From RUG14186 sp964644555 (lineage in GTDB: Bacteria; Bacillota; Clostridia; Eubacteriales; Anaerofustaceae): a stretch of 29,130 nt of DNA. A model generated the notes under the pieces. That model saw only the letters and a list, made by a program, of their open reading frames with translations. It searched no databases and was not told where the DNA came from. The position numbers and the translations under genes were made by a program. Positions 15,361 through 23,275 of this stretch are shown here, one piece after another (the first letter of the stretch is position 1; each line of letters starts with the position of its first letter). The stretch lies in assembly GCA_964644555.1 (NCBI GenBank), contig CAZXWI010000009.1, forward strand, positions 1 to 29,130, read 5' to 3'.

Positions 15361-16056
15361 ATGTACACATATATAAAAGCCAACTCCTTAGCAGAGGGAA
15401 TCGAACTCTCCATGAGAGCATTAAGTACCAATGCTCATGTGCAACAAAGAGAAAATCAAGACAGAACCAACGAAATGAAAGAAATACAGCTTGTGCTTGA
15501 TGTAATAAATCCGTTAAGCGAACCTTTTATCAGCAAAGCAATGCCCTGCGACTTAAAAGCACTCGCTTCATATGAGGACGAATTTATCAACGGCACTGCC
15601 GATAACTTAGGTTGGAAATATACCTACCACGGATTATATTCTCCGTTTTACGAAAAGGTTTTAGCCGAGCTTAAACGAAACATCAACACAAGACGAGCCG
15701 TTATTGCTCTCGGGCAAGGTGATATCAACTTCACTTCCGACCCGCCGTGTCTGCAGCTACTCATGTTCACGGTAGTTGAAGGAAAACTTGAATTAACCTG
15801 TGTATTCAGAAGTAATGACGGTGTCAAAGCTTTTCCCATGAATATTCAAGCCATTGCCGCACTTCAGCGAAAAGCAGCGAATGACATGAATCTTCCCGTA
15901 GGAGAACTTCACTACATTGCAAATAATTTCCATGCCTATCAAAATGATTTTAATCAACTCGACAGCTACATCAAACTCTTCGACAAATATCCTGTTGAAA
16001 AGCGTACCTATTCTTTTGATGAATATAAAAAAGCAAAGGAAAAGGCAGGGTTATAA
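15361..16056 (+). CDS. Thymidylate synthase superfamily protein, short archaeal-like type
   Basis: A 231-residue protein whose residues about 70-200 align with ThyA. RRAVIAL (111-117) matches the phosphate-binding Arg pair, Cys130 in DPPC is the nucleophile, and Arg150 and Asp153 lie in FRSND. Asn161 is exactly 11 residues after Arg150, as in E. coli (R166/N177), and His191-x-Tyr193 is present. The Asn favours dUMP over dCMP. The sequence around PPCLQLL and FRSNDGVKAF is closer to archaeal and phage thymidylate synthases than to bacterial ThyA (about 264 residues). The product could be dTMP or a hydroxymethyl-dUMP-type nucleotide. The gene stands alone with its own promoter and terminator beside tRNA-Thr, which hints at lateral acquisition. 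Confidence 0.75.
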   Translation: MYTYIKANSLAEGIELSMRALSTNAHVQQRENQDRTNEMKEIQLVLDVINPLSEPFISKAMPCDLKALASYEDEFINGTADNLGWKYTYHGLYSPFYEKVLAELKRNINTRRAVIALGQGDINFTSDPPCLQLLMFTVVEGKLELTCVFRSNDGVKAFPMNIQAIAALQRKAANDMNLPVGELHYIANNFHAYQNDFNQLDSYIKLFDKYPVEKRTYSFDEYKKAKEKAGL

Positions 16057-16061
16057 ATAAA

Positions 16062-16095
16062 AAGGCATTCTCTTTAATAAAAAAGAGGATGCCTT
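16062..16095. terminator. Bidirectional terminator between the ThyA-like and M23 genes
   Basis: A 14-bp stem (16062-16075 with 16082-16095, one G-U pair, 6-nt loop) separates two convergent genes. The leftward transcript gets a strong TTTTTATTTAT tail. The rightward tail (CTATTCTTCT) is weaker. Confidence 0.85.
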
Positions 16096-16127
16096 CTATT
16101 CTTCTATAACTAATTTCCCACATAGGT

Positions 16128-16907
16128 TTACTTAACTTTAATATATTCGCCTGGGTTTACATAATCCGAGAACGCTATTACCCCAAAATGAAGGTGAGTT
16201 TCTTCTGCACTTTCCGCAGCCGCACTATTTCCCACATATCCGATAACATCACCCTCGGACACCCTTTGATTAAGCGTTACTTTTACATCTTCCGATAAAT
16301 TTGCATATATGCTGTATATCCCTTGTGAATGCTCCACTTTGACAAGCTTACCCAATCTGTCATCATTTGAAATTTCGACTACCTTTCCTGCATATGCACA
16401 CTTGACCTCTTCGTTTGCACTTGCTTTTATATCGATTCCCGTATGGTCGCTTCTATATTCATTATAGGTTTTCGAATATACGGGAGTAGTGTTGTAGCTG
16501 TAGTCCATAACGATTTCTTTTGAGGAAACCGGCCATGTGGCATTTGCTAAATCGTACCCATCCACGGAAACGGTAATGCTGTTTTCGGCATTTTGTGCGT
16601 TGGCTGTGTCGGGAGTTTCGCTCTCATATTCGCTTTCAGCATTATCAATAAGCTCCGGTTCGGAATTACTCTCGGAATTTGCACTTTGACGTTTTTCGTT
16701 ATTAAGTGCTTTATTTGGATTGATATCCAATACATCTTCGATGGATATCTTGGATAAGTCCTCGTTATTTTGGCTTATCTCTTTGTTATCGGTATTTATT
16801 TCGGAAGTGGGCATTGTAAATTGCGATACCACGCCCAAGCAGACCAAAATTACGGCGGAAACAGCGATTGCCGTAAATAATGTATTCCTGTTTTTATTCT
16901 CTTTCAT
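16128..16907 (-). CDS. SpoIIQ-like M23/LytM-domain membrane-anchored protein
   Basis: A 259-residue protein with an N-terminal membrane helix (about 10-30), an acidic low-complexity linker (about 35-110), and a C-terminal LytM/M23 domain. Zinc ligands His155 and Asp159 (SDHTGID) and His238-x-His240 (THLHF) are present. The catalytic His usually found in the YxHL motif is Asn203 (YSIYANL), so endopeptidase activity is doubtful. The size and one-helix topology fit SpoIIQ, the forespore protein that bridges to SpoIIIAH during engulfment. A sigma-F-like promoter upstream supports this. A vegetative cell-wall hydrolase homologue remains possible. AAGGAAAG precedes the ATG. Confidence 0.7.
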   Translation of the reverse strand: MKENKNRNTLFTAIAVSAVILVCLGVVSQFTMPTSEINTDNKEISQNNEDLSKISIEDVLDINPNKALNNEKRQSANSESNSEPELIDNAESEYESETPDTANAQNAENSITVSVDGYDLANATWPVSSKEIVMDYSYNTTPVYSKTYNEYRSDHTGIDIKASANEEVKCAYAGKVVEISNDDRLGKLVKVEHSQGIYSIYANLSEDVKVTLNQRVSEGDVIGYVGNSAAAESAEETHLHFGVIAFSDYVNPGEYIKVK

Positions 16908-16943
16908 AATCTTTCCTTCTTTCGGTAGCGGTAATTTTGTTTT

Positions 16944-16972
16944 TATTATTACCCGAAAGAGGATTAATATAC
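16944..16972 (-). promoter_or_regulatory. Sigma-F-like promoter of the M23 gene, overlapping an inverted repeat
   Basis: On the minus strand GTATA (16968-16972) and GGTAATAATA (16944-16953) match the sigma-F patterns GYWTA and GGNNANANTR, with a 14-bp spacer (about 15 is typical). The -10 lies inside an inverted repeat, TCTTTCGG...CCGAAAGA (16918-16925 and 16953-16960) plus an inner GTAAT/ATTAC, whose other arm ends at the Shine-Dalgarno site. No good sigma-A promoter was seen here. Confidence 0.4.
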
Positions 16973-16975
16973 ACT

Positions 16976-17003
16976 AAGGCGGCAAGATTATTCCTGCCGC
17001 CTT
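16976..17003 (-). terminator. Hairpin ending the hslO-CDF-DUF362 operon
   Basis: The 9-bp perfect G+C-rich stem AAGGCGGCA / TGCCGCCTT (16976-16984 and 16995-17003) begins 5 nt after the DUF362 stop. The tail is A+T-mixed rather than a clean T run, so efficiency is uncertain. It also abuts the -35 of the M23 gene. Confidence 0.55.
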
Positions 17004-17008
17004 ATAAA

Positions 17009-17881
17009 TTATTGTACATTGATTAATTCGTATTCTTTTGAACCTATGCCCAAGTTTTGTGCACATTCGATAGTATATTCACCGTTTCTTGATTCGATTC
17101 GCTCAAGCAGGTGTTCTTTACCCGGGTCATCGCTTTGTCTTACCAAGTCGATGCAGGCTTTATCTATAGCTACAGGATCGATTGATACCAATATTCCGAT
17201 ATCCTTCATGCATGGGTCTTCTGCCACTGCACAGCAGTCGCAGTCAACCGACATATTTTTCATTACATTGACATAGATGATATTGCCTTTGAAATAATCG
17301 ACAACGCTCTTTGCCGCATCTGCCATGGAGGCTAAGAATGAATCGTGATCTGAACTCCATATTTTTTCGGGCTCTCCTGCTCCATGGATATAGGCTTTCC
17401 CGAATGAAGATGCAATCCCTATGGAAAGCTGTTTTAACGCTCCACCGTATCCTCCCATGGGGTGGCCTTTAAAGTGCGAAAGAACCAAGAGTGAATCGTA
17501 GTTTTTGAGGTTTTTTCCCACATAATTCTTTTTTATTACTTTGCCGTTTGGAATCTCAAGCTCGATATCATCTCCTTCGGCATCTAAAAGATCAAATGGG
17601 AAATATTTTGTCCATTCGTGCTTTTCTATGGCTTTTAGGTGCTTCTCTGTAGTATTGCGTTCGCCGTCGTATGCGGTGTTGCATTCGGTTACTGTGCCGT
17701 TAGTGTAACCAACGATGTCTTTCCAAAATTCAGGTTTGAGAAAGTTTTGGTTGCCCACTTCGCCGCTGTGGACTTTGATGGCTACTTTGCCCTCAAGCTT
17801 CTTTTCATTTTCTGCCATTTTGTAAAGCTGTAATACTTTGGCAGGTGAAATTTCCTTTGAAAAATAAATTTTTGCGCTCAT
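17009..17881 (-). CDS. DUF362 family protein
   Basis: A 290-residue cytoplasmic protein of the DUF362 family. It has the family's LVLSHFKGHPMGGYGGALKQ block, the Cys cluster SVDCDCC with a further Cys in EDPCMKDIG, and LVSIDPVAIDKACIDLV. Many relatives carry a C-terminal 2[4Fe-4S] ferredoxin domain. This version lacks it and stops after the core, which is common in gut Clostridia. Its activity is unknown, and a redox or metal-related role is only suggested by the Cys cluster. An open frame extends 12 codons upstream into the transporter gene, but the ATG at 17881 has AAAGGCGG correctly spaced and begins the conserved region. It is last in the hslO operon. Confidence 0.8.
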   Translation of the reverse strand: MSAKIYFSKEISPAKVLQLYKMAENEKKLEGKVAIKVHSGEVGNQNFLKPEFWKDIVGYTNGTVTECNTAYDGERNTTEKHLKAIEKHEWTKYFPFDLLDAEGDDIELEIPNGKVIKKNYVGKNLKNYDSLLVLSHFKGHPMGGYGGALKQLSIGIASSFGKAYIHGAGEPEKIWSSDHDSFLASMADAAKSVVDYFKGNIIYVNVMKNMSVDCDCCAVAEDPCMKDIGILVSIDPVAIDKACIDLVRQSDDPGKEHLLERIESRNGEYTIECAQNLGIGSKEYELINVQ

Positions 17882-17903
17882 TTTATTTTCCGCCTTTCTT
17901 TTT

Positions 17904-19076
17904 TTATTCTTCCGCAAATCCGAAATCGAAAGTTATTACGGTATGGTATATCATCTTTTCTCCCGATAGGGAATTATCTATTTTTTCTTTTATTTCGTCA
18001 TTACTAAGCTCGAATTTATACGGCACAACCACATCGAATATGAGGTTTGTATTTTCTTCTCCCCTTACCATTCTGAAATCATGCATGCCGAGTTTCGGTG
18101 ATATCTCTTTTATTATAGAGTTTAACCTCTCTTTCATTTCGTCCACTTCCGGATCTCCCACTAAAATAGGGTCATAATGTATGGACATATATATGTTCTT
18201 TTGTGCATACAAATCTCTTTCTATGGTGTCGATTATTTCGTGGCTCACCATCGGGTCCGCTGCATAATCCATCTCCACATGGCAGCTGCCGAAGCGGTTA
18301 TTTGCGCCGTAGTCATGAAGCATGAAGTCATGCACTCCGAGGATTCCTTCGTAGCTCATTATTTTTTGCTTTATTTCGTCATGCTCCTCTTTGCTTATTC
18401 CCATACCCATTATAAGATCAAAGGATTCCTTTATAAAGGATATTCCGCTGTAGCATATAAACAGCGCAACACCAAGCCCTAAGTAGCCATCGATTTTAAT
18501 TTTGAAGTAACTTGCCATAACTCCGCCTGCAATTACCGCACAGGTCGATATTATATCGTTTCGGCTGTCTGCTGCGGCGGCCAAGAGAACAGTGGAATTT
18601 ATTTTTGTGCCTATCTTTTTGTTGAATATGCTCATCCATAATTTAACGAATACCGACAAAACCAGTGCCAGCACAAACGGCAAACTGAGAGTTACTTCAC
18701 TTGGTGTTATAATTTTTTCAATACTCGATTTCCCAAGCTCAAAGCTTACTGCCAATATCAAACAGGCAACTATCATTGATGCCAAATATTCAAATCGGGC
18801 ATGCCCATAGGGGTGATCCTCATCGGCAGGGCGAGATGATATCTTAAAGCTTACCAATGATATTAAGTTTGATGATGCATCCGATAAGTTGTTGAAAGCA
18901 TCTGCAATTATTGATACACTCATGCTTATTTTGCCTATCATGAGTTTTAATAAGAATAAGATAACATTTAATACTATGCTTACCGTCGAAGCAAGATTTC
19001 CGATTTTGGTTCGCACTTTAGAATCGGAAACATCATCGCTGTTTGGCACGAATAATTTAAGTAAAAAGTTTGTCAT
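17904..19076 (-). CDS. Cation diffusion facilitator transporter, probable Mn efflux type
   Basis: A 390-residue CDF antiporter with six membrane helices (about 28-225). The transport site predicted from TM2 (DAFNNLSD, N62 and D66) and TM5 (DSRND, D170 and D174) is N-D-D-D, the set reported for manganese CDFs such as MntE. Zn exporters usually have H/D there. The C-terminal cytoplasmic ferredoxin-like domain appears twice: LGVHDFMLHDYG starts a copy at 247 and LGMHDFRMVRGE a second at 329. A longer frame overlapping hslO exists. The ATG at 19076 is chosen because AAGGAC precedes it. It lies 25 nt after hslO, and DUF362 follows. Confidence 0.85.
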   Translation of the reverse strand: MTNFLLKLFVPNSDDVSDSKVRTKIGNLASTVSIVLNVILFLLKLMIGKISMSVSIIADAFNNLSDASSNLISLVSFKISSRPADEDHPYGHARFEYLASMIVACLILAVSFELGKSSIEKIITPSEVTLSLPFVLALVLSVFVKLWMSIFNKKIGTKINSTVLLAAAADSRNDIISTCAVIAGGVMASYFKIKIDGYLGLGVALFICYSGISFIKESFDLIMGMGISKEEHDEIKQKIMSYEGILGVHDFMLHDYGANNRFGSCHVEMDYAADPMVSHEIIDTIERDLYAQKNIYMSIHYDPILVGDPEVDEMKERLNSIIKEISPKLGMHDFRMVRGEENTNLIFDVVVPYKFELSNDEIKEKIDNSLSGEKMIYHTVITFDFGFAEE

Positions 19077-19101
19077 TGTTTTGTCCTTAGTTTTAAATTG
19101 A

Positions 19102-19971
19102 TTATTCCAAAATATTTTCGCCGTCTGTTTCGAAAATGTATTCCGTTTTGCAGAAATTGCATACCGCACGTATCGGCTCTTTCTTGGAGGCTAAGTCTTT
19201 GATATCGTCCTTTGATAGGCTCATAAGTGCAGTGTAGTATCTTTCGCGTGAACAATTACATCTGTATTCTATTTCATGATGAGATGTTATCTCGAAATCT
19301 ATTTTGTCAAAAACAGAGCCTATGATTTCTTCGTCCGACATATTTTCGTATATCATCGACGAAATGCTCTTAATATTTTTAATGTTTTCTTCTATTTGAT
19401 TCAGCACTTCTTCGTCATAAAACGGCAAAAGCTGCATAATGTATCCGCCTGCGGCAGAACAAATGTAATCGGGTTCTACCCTTACTCCCAATGCACATAC
19501 GGTTGGCACTTGCTCGCTGTTTGCGTAATACGATGTGATATCTTCCGCTATTTCGCCGCTTACCAATTCGCACATTGCAGTGTGAGGTTCTTTAAGCCCC
19601 AAATCTCTTATTACAATCAAGTTTCCTTCGCCTACAGCTCCACCCACGTCGATTTTTCCGGGTGTTTTGGAGGGCAGTTCCACATCGGGGTTGTCGATAT
19701 ATCCTCTTACATTGCCGATTTGGTCACTTACGCAAACCACATTTCCCGCAGGTCCATCGCCTCTTATTTGAAGGGTTAAGGTTTCTTTTTCGCCTTTACC
19801 CATGCTACCCATTATGGAGGCTGCGCTTAATGCTCTGCCCAAAACAGCCGTTGCCGTAACGCTCAAATTATCTTGAATGCGCTTTTCCTCGCATATTTTT
19901 GTTGTGTTTGCAAAAATCAATCTGGCACTGCCGTCTTTTGTGATTGCCGTGGTAATATATGAATTTTTCAT
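19102..19971 (-). CDS. hslO: Redox-regulated holdase Hsp33
   Basis: Hsp33 becomes an ATP-independent holdase when oxidised and unfolded. The 289-residue protein has the N-terminal core (RLIFANTTK, then AALGRALSAASIMG-like residues) and the C-terminal zinc switch with all four Cys: C238-x-C240 and C271-xx-C274. AGGAG lies 5 nt before the ATG. It is first in a three-gene operon with a CDF transporter and DUF362. An association with Mn handling would fit oxidative stress, but that is inference from position. Confidence 0.96.
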   Translation of the reverse strand: MKNSYITTAITKDGSARLIFANTTKICEEKRIQDNLSVTATAVLGRALSAASIMGSMGKGEKETLTLQIRGDGPAGNVVCVSDQIGNVRGYIDNPDVELPSKTPGKIDVGGAVGEGNLIVIRDLGLKEPHTAMCELVSGEIAEDITSYYANSEQVPTVCALGVRVEPDYICSAAGGYIMQLLPFYDEEVLNQIEENIKNIKSISSMIYENMSDEEIIGSVFDKIDFEITSHHEIEYRCNCSRERYYTALMSLSKDDIKDLASKKEPIRAVCNFCKTEYIFETDGENILE

Positions 19972-20036
19972 TTTTCTCCTTTTGTTGCCTAAATATTAGT
20001 TTTCAATATATATGTTTAATAAACCTGTTTTTGATA

Positions 20037-20067
20037 ATTATACCACACCTTAATACAATTTTGTCAA
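20037..20067 (-). promoter_or_regulatory. Promoter of the hslO operon
   Basis: Consensus TTGACA (20062-20067) and TATAAT (20037-20042) with a long 19-bp spacer. The -10 is preceded by TGTGG, giving the TRTGn extended form. The predicted leader is about 60 nt. The 13-bp string ending in this -10, GGTGTGGTATAAT, recurs exactly in front of the isocitrate dehydrogenase gene. Confidence 0.7.
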
Positions 20068-20100
20068 ATTAAGAAGTGAATAATACAAAAATGAGGGATA

Positions 20101-20127
20101 ATAAAAACGGCATATTAAATGCCGTTT
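20101..20127 (-). terminator. Terminator of the yibE/F-apbE operon
   Basis: The stem AAACGGCAT / ATGCCGTTT (9 bp, 5-nt loop) is followed leftward by TTTTTAT. It begins 5 nt after the apbE stop. Confidence 0.9.
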
Positions 20128-20131
20128 AAAT

Positions 20132-21130
20132 TTATTTCATAACAAAGTTTTCAGCTCCGTCGGAATAATATATTTCGTATTCATCTGTTATAAATATAGC
20201 ATAAACTCCGTCAATGGAATTAATAAGCTTAAGTCCTTCTTCCAGCCCCAAAGCGAATGTAACAGTGCTGAGTGCATCTCCGTCAACGCTCTTTTCGCTT
20301 AGTATGCTCGTGCTTAAAAGGTTGTTGTCGTAGCCATAACCGGTTTCCGGATTTAGTATGTGGTGATATTTTTTGCCGTCTATTTCAAAATATCTTTCGT
20401 ATACCCCCGATGAAACTATCGACATATCATCTACCGACAAAACCAAAATGGTCTCGTTGGTGTCTCCGAAAGGCTTTTGTATGCCCACTTTAAAGTTGTC
20501 ACCGTTTGGCTTTTGGCCTACGCACAGGGTATTACCGCCTAAATTTATCAAAGCAGAGGTTACACCCTTTGAAAGTAAAAATTCCTTTACTTTATCTGCA
20601 ATGTATCCTTTGGCTATCCCGCCTAAGTCAAGGCAGGTTTTCTCATCGGTGAAAGTGATTTCGTTTTGAGAGATATTTACATTTTTGTAGTTAACATGGG
20701 TTAATGCATCGGAAAGCTCGGTTTCATCTGGCAGAACTTTTTCGAGCTCGTTGAATTTCCAAAGTGAACTTACGGGAGCTATCGTTATATCAAACTTTCC
20801 ACCGGACAATTCGGAGTAATAAAGTCCTTTTGATATAAGCTCAATCGTATCATCGCTTACCGATGAAATTTCTTTGTTGTTAAGACGCGAAATTTCGCTT
20901 GTCGGAATAGTTCTGCTTAGGAGGTTTTCATAGCTTTGTATAAGCTCGAAACATTCATCCAGTACACTTTCATCGCACTCTGAGTATATGGTTATTGTAA
21001 CATAGGTATTAAGAAGTATTCTCGTTTCCGATATTTTGTCATTTTGATTTTCGGTAATGCCGCACCCGGAAAGCGAAAATACCATAAGTAAAGTGAGTAT
21101 TAAAGCACTTATTCGTTTTAGCAGTTTCAT
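20132..21130 (-). CDS. apbE: FAD:protein FMN transferase, lipoprotein
   Basis: ApbE attaches FMN from FAD to Thr or Ser of extracytoplasmic flavoproteins such as Rnf and Nqr subunits. The 332-residue protein starts with a lipoprotein signal (lipobox SLSGC, Cys23), so it faces outward on the membrane. Core motifs are LDLGGIAKGY (167-176), NLGGN (197-201), HHILNPETG (256-264) and the Mg-binding DGDALST with Asp285. GAGGAT precedes the ATG. It lies 18 nt after the yibE/F-like gene. No flavinylation target is encoded in the window. Confidence 0.94.
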   Translation of the reverse strand: MKLLKRISALILTLLMVFSLSGCGITENQNDKISETRILLNTYVTITIYSECDESVLDECFELIQSYENLLSRTIPTSEISRLNNKEISSVSDDTIELISKGLYYSELSGGKFDITIAPVSSLWKFNELEKVLPDETELSDALTHVNYKNVNISQNEITFTDEKTCLDLGGIAKGYIADKVKEFLLSKGVTSALINLGGNTLCVGQKPNGDNFKVGIQKPFGDTNETILVLSVDDMSIVSSGVYERYFEIDGKKYHHILNPETGYGYDNNLLSTSILSEKSVDGDALSTVTFALGLEEGLKLINSIDGVYAIFITDEYEIYYSDGAENFVMK

Positions 21131-21148
21131 ATTATCCTCAAATTAAAT

Positions 21149-22366
21149 TTAATACAAAGACCTTGAACGGTACGAATATGCTGACAGTGCGCATGTTATC
21201 GGAACACTTATGCTGATTCCTGCAATGCATGCCGTTACCTTAAACAGCTGGCTTGCTATTTCGTTAAGGTTAAGCAGTTCATATATCGGCATATTGCATC
21301 CTGCGTAAATCAGCCAAGTCGGCACTATAGGTACCAAAGATGCGAATAATACGGTGAGAACATTTCTTGAAAGAACATTTCTTCCGCTTTGCATTCCGTA
21401 TTTAAAAAGATTGGAGCGGGAAATATATTTATTCATTTGTTTTGCTTCATACATTTCTTCGCTTATGCAGCAATTAACGCTCATTGCCGCTCCCATGCTC
21501 ATAAGCATGGCAAGGGCAAATGTTAAACCGCTGAGGTTTAGAGCTATGCTTTTAGGCAAAAACGACATAAGCTCGGTTTCGGCACTGCTTATTCCCGATA
21601 AATGCGCCATATTTTCGGCATAAAGCCCTATAAGGGCCGATATTATAACGGATATCATACAGCCCAAAAGAGAAATAAGCCCCTGTTTATTAAGCCCCAT
21701 TTCGGTAAATACATTTATGCACAATATCAAAACGCATATCGGCAAACAAAGAATTATCGGAGAAACTCCTTTGAGCATAAACGGCACAAAGAAGAAGTGG
21801 TAAGACAAGGCGAATATCAATATCGTTCCTATAAATCTAAGCCCTACGCTGAGCCCCACTGCACACAGAATAACGCTTGCACAAATGAGCATAAGTCCGA
21901 GCGATTCGACTCTGTAGTAATCGTATATGTATAAACTCTTTATATCCGATGAATCCTCTTTCAATTCCGCCGAGAGCATTACCAAATCGCCAGTTTCGAA
22001 TATTTTCATGTCATATGCATTGGTATTGGTGTAATTGGTTATTTCGTATATTCTGTTTTTAAACTTTCCCGAAAGAATCTTAACTTGGCATATTTGCTGA
22101 ATTTCTCCCTCGGTAAATGTGTCCACCTGAGCTTTGGTTAGCGTTTCCACTTTCACCATCTGCGCCTTGTAATAATCGACTACTGCTCCCGTGCTGACAT
22201 TTTCCAAGGTTTGCTGAGTTCCGTCGGTTACGGGTTCTTCAGCTGTTTCTTGCGATTGATTTGCCTCATTGCTTTGAGGCAAGGCACTTTCCTCGGCATA
22301 AGCGAAAGAGGAAAATGCCGTAAATACGCATAGTAGTAATATTAATAATACCGCAGTTTTTTTCAT
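21149..22366 (-). CDS. YibE/F family membrane protein
   Basis: A 405-residue protein with an N-terminal signal peptide (about 1-25), an acidic Gln/Glu linker, and a soluble extracytoplasmic domain (about 60-150). About seven to eight membrane helices follow and carry the YibE/F pattern (LICASVILCAVGLSVGLR, INVFTEMGLNKQGLISLLGC, and a C-terminal GRNVLSRNVLTVLFA stretch). The function of the family is not established. Other members are predicted transporters or permeases. It has AGAGGTAAG before the ATG and its own promoter, and is followed by apbE. Confidence 0.85.
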   Translation of the reverse strand: MKKTAVLLILLLCVFTAFSSFAYAEESALPQSNEANQSQETAEEPVTDGTQQTLENVSTGAVVDYYKAQMVKVETLTKAQVDTFTEGEIQQICQVKILSGKFKNRIYEITNYTNTNAYDMKIFETGDLVMLSAELKEDSSDIKSLYIYDYYRVESLGLMLICASVILCAVGLSVGLRFIGTILIFALSYHFFFVPFMLKGVSPIILCLPICVLILCINVFTEMGLNKQGLISLLGCMISVIISALIGLYAENMAHLSGISSAETELMSFLPKSIALNLSGLTFALAMLMSMGAAMSVNCCISEEMYEAKQMNKYISRSNLFKYGMQSGRNVLSRNVLTVLFASLVPIVPTWLIYAGCNMPIYELLNLNEIASQLFKVTACIAGISISVPITCALSAYSYRSRSLY

Positions 22367-22444
22367 TTCTTACCTCTGTATTGTAAAATCAAAGTTATGA
22401 TTTAAGAGCATACTGAAAGTCAACGAATATGCTCATTCAACTGA

Positions 22445-22472
22445 ATTATACCTCTATACAATCTTGTTACAA
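22445..22472 (-). promoter_or_regulatory. Promoter of the yibE/F-apbE operon
   Basis: TTGTAA (22467-22472), a 16-bp spacer and TATAAT (22445-22450) start immediately beyond the tcdA stop. The roughly 70-nt leader contains the hairpin GAGCATA / TATGCTC (22406-22412 and 22428-22434, 15-nt loop). Confidence 0.65.
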
Positions 22473-22477
22473 AGATG

Positions 22478-23158
22478 TTACATGTTAATTATGTGTAAAG
22501 TCGCTTCCCTTGCTGCCATTATCCCCGCCACAGACGGCACGAATATCATGCTTGCCGGTACACGGTTTTTAACTATCGGTTCTTCCTCGGAATAGATTAC
22601 TTTCATCTTTTTTATGTTTTCTTTTCTTGCAAGAGTTCTGACCGCTTTGGCAAGGGGGCATATCTTGGTTTTGTAGATATCGCTTATTGTAAGCATTTCG
22701 GGACGGAGCTTGTTTCCCGTACCCATTACGCTGATATGAGAAGTATTATTTTCTTCGCATATTTTTGCTATTTTTACCTTTGCGCTCACATTATCTATTG
22801 CATCTATTACATAATCGCATTTTTGCAAATTTAAACTTTCTATATTATCCGTATTTAAAAATAATTCAATGGTTTGTATTTCGCATATCGGGTTGATATC
22901 GGCTATACGCTCTTTTGCTATTTCTGTTTTGTGCTTTCCCTTGGTTGAAGAGAGTGCATACAGCTGCCTGTTGAGGTTTGATTCCGATACAGTATCAAAG
23001 TCAATAAGCGTAATATGACCGACTCCGCTTCTGGCTAATGCCTCCGCAGCAAACGAACCGACGCCTCCCAAACCTATAACGCATACAGATGCTTTTTTTA
23101 ATTTTTCGATTGCTTCATCACCCAAAATAGGCAATGAACGAGTATAGATATTTTCCAT
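22478..23158 (-). CDS. tcdA: tRNA threonylcarbamoyladenosine dehydratase (ThiF/E1-like)
   Basis: An E1-like ATP-dependent enzyme that cyclises t6A37 in tRNA to ct6A. The 226-residue protein has GLGGVGS (29-35), the aspartate of LIDFDTV (51-57), the ESNLNRQLYA block (59-68) and DYVIDAID. The C-terminal KTKICPLAKAVR and EEPIVKNRVPASMIF-VPSVAG stretches are those of TcdA rather than MoeB or ThiF, and the CxxC zinc pairs of MoeB are absent. The ATG at 23158 has no Shine-Dalgarno site. An extended -10 box ends 7 nt before it, so the mRNA is predicted to be leaderless. Confidence 0.88.
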   Translation of the reverse strand: MENIYTRSLPILGDEAIEKLKKASVCVIGLGGVGSFAAEALARSGVGHITLIDFDTVSESNLNRQLYALSSTKGKHKTEIAKERIADINPICEIQTIELFLNTDNIESLNLQKCDYVIDAIDNVSAKVKIAKICEENNTSHISVMGTGNKLRPEMLTISDIYKTKICPLAKAVRTLARKENIKKMKVIYSEEEPIVKNRVPASMIFVPSVAGIMAAREATLHIINM

Positions 23159-23165
23159 AAAATTC

Positions 23166-23174
23166 AGTATAACA
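23166..23174 (-). promoter_or_regulatory. Extended -10 promoter, predicted leaderless start of tcdA
   Basis: On the minus strand TATG-T-TATACT (hexamer 23166-23171) is followed by 7 nt and then ATG at 23158. Initiation would fall on or within one base of the start codon. There is no clear -35. Confidence 0.6.
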
Positions 23175-23240
23175 TAATTTATTATTATTTCCTGTGCAAT
23201 AACTTAAAAATATTATTAATCCTGCCTGCAAGTGCTTTTA

Positions 23241-23269
23241 TTGAATTAGGCTGTATGTTATGGTAAAAT
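23241..23269 (+). promoter_or_regulatory. Promoter, predicted leaderless start of the lipoprotein-nfo operon
   Basis: TTGAAT (23241-23246), a 17-bp spacer ending in TATGG, and TAAAAT (23264-23269) are followed by 6 nt and ATG at 23276. The geometry places +1 on the A of ATG. Confidence 0.7.
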
Positions 23270-23275
23270 TTACTT

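Noticed and set aside
22406..22434. Hairpin in the tcdA-yibE gap as the tcdA terminator
   Set aside because: It has only a 7-bp stem, a 15-nt loop and no T run, and it lies downstream of the yibE promoter, so it is more likely part of that leader.
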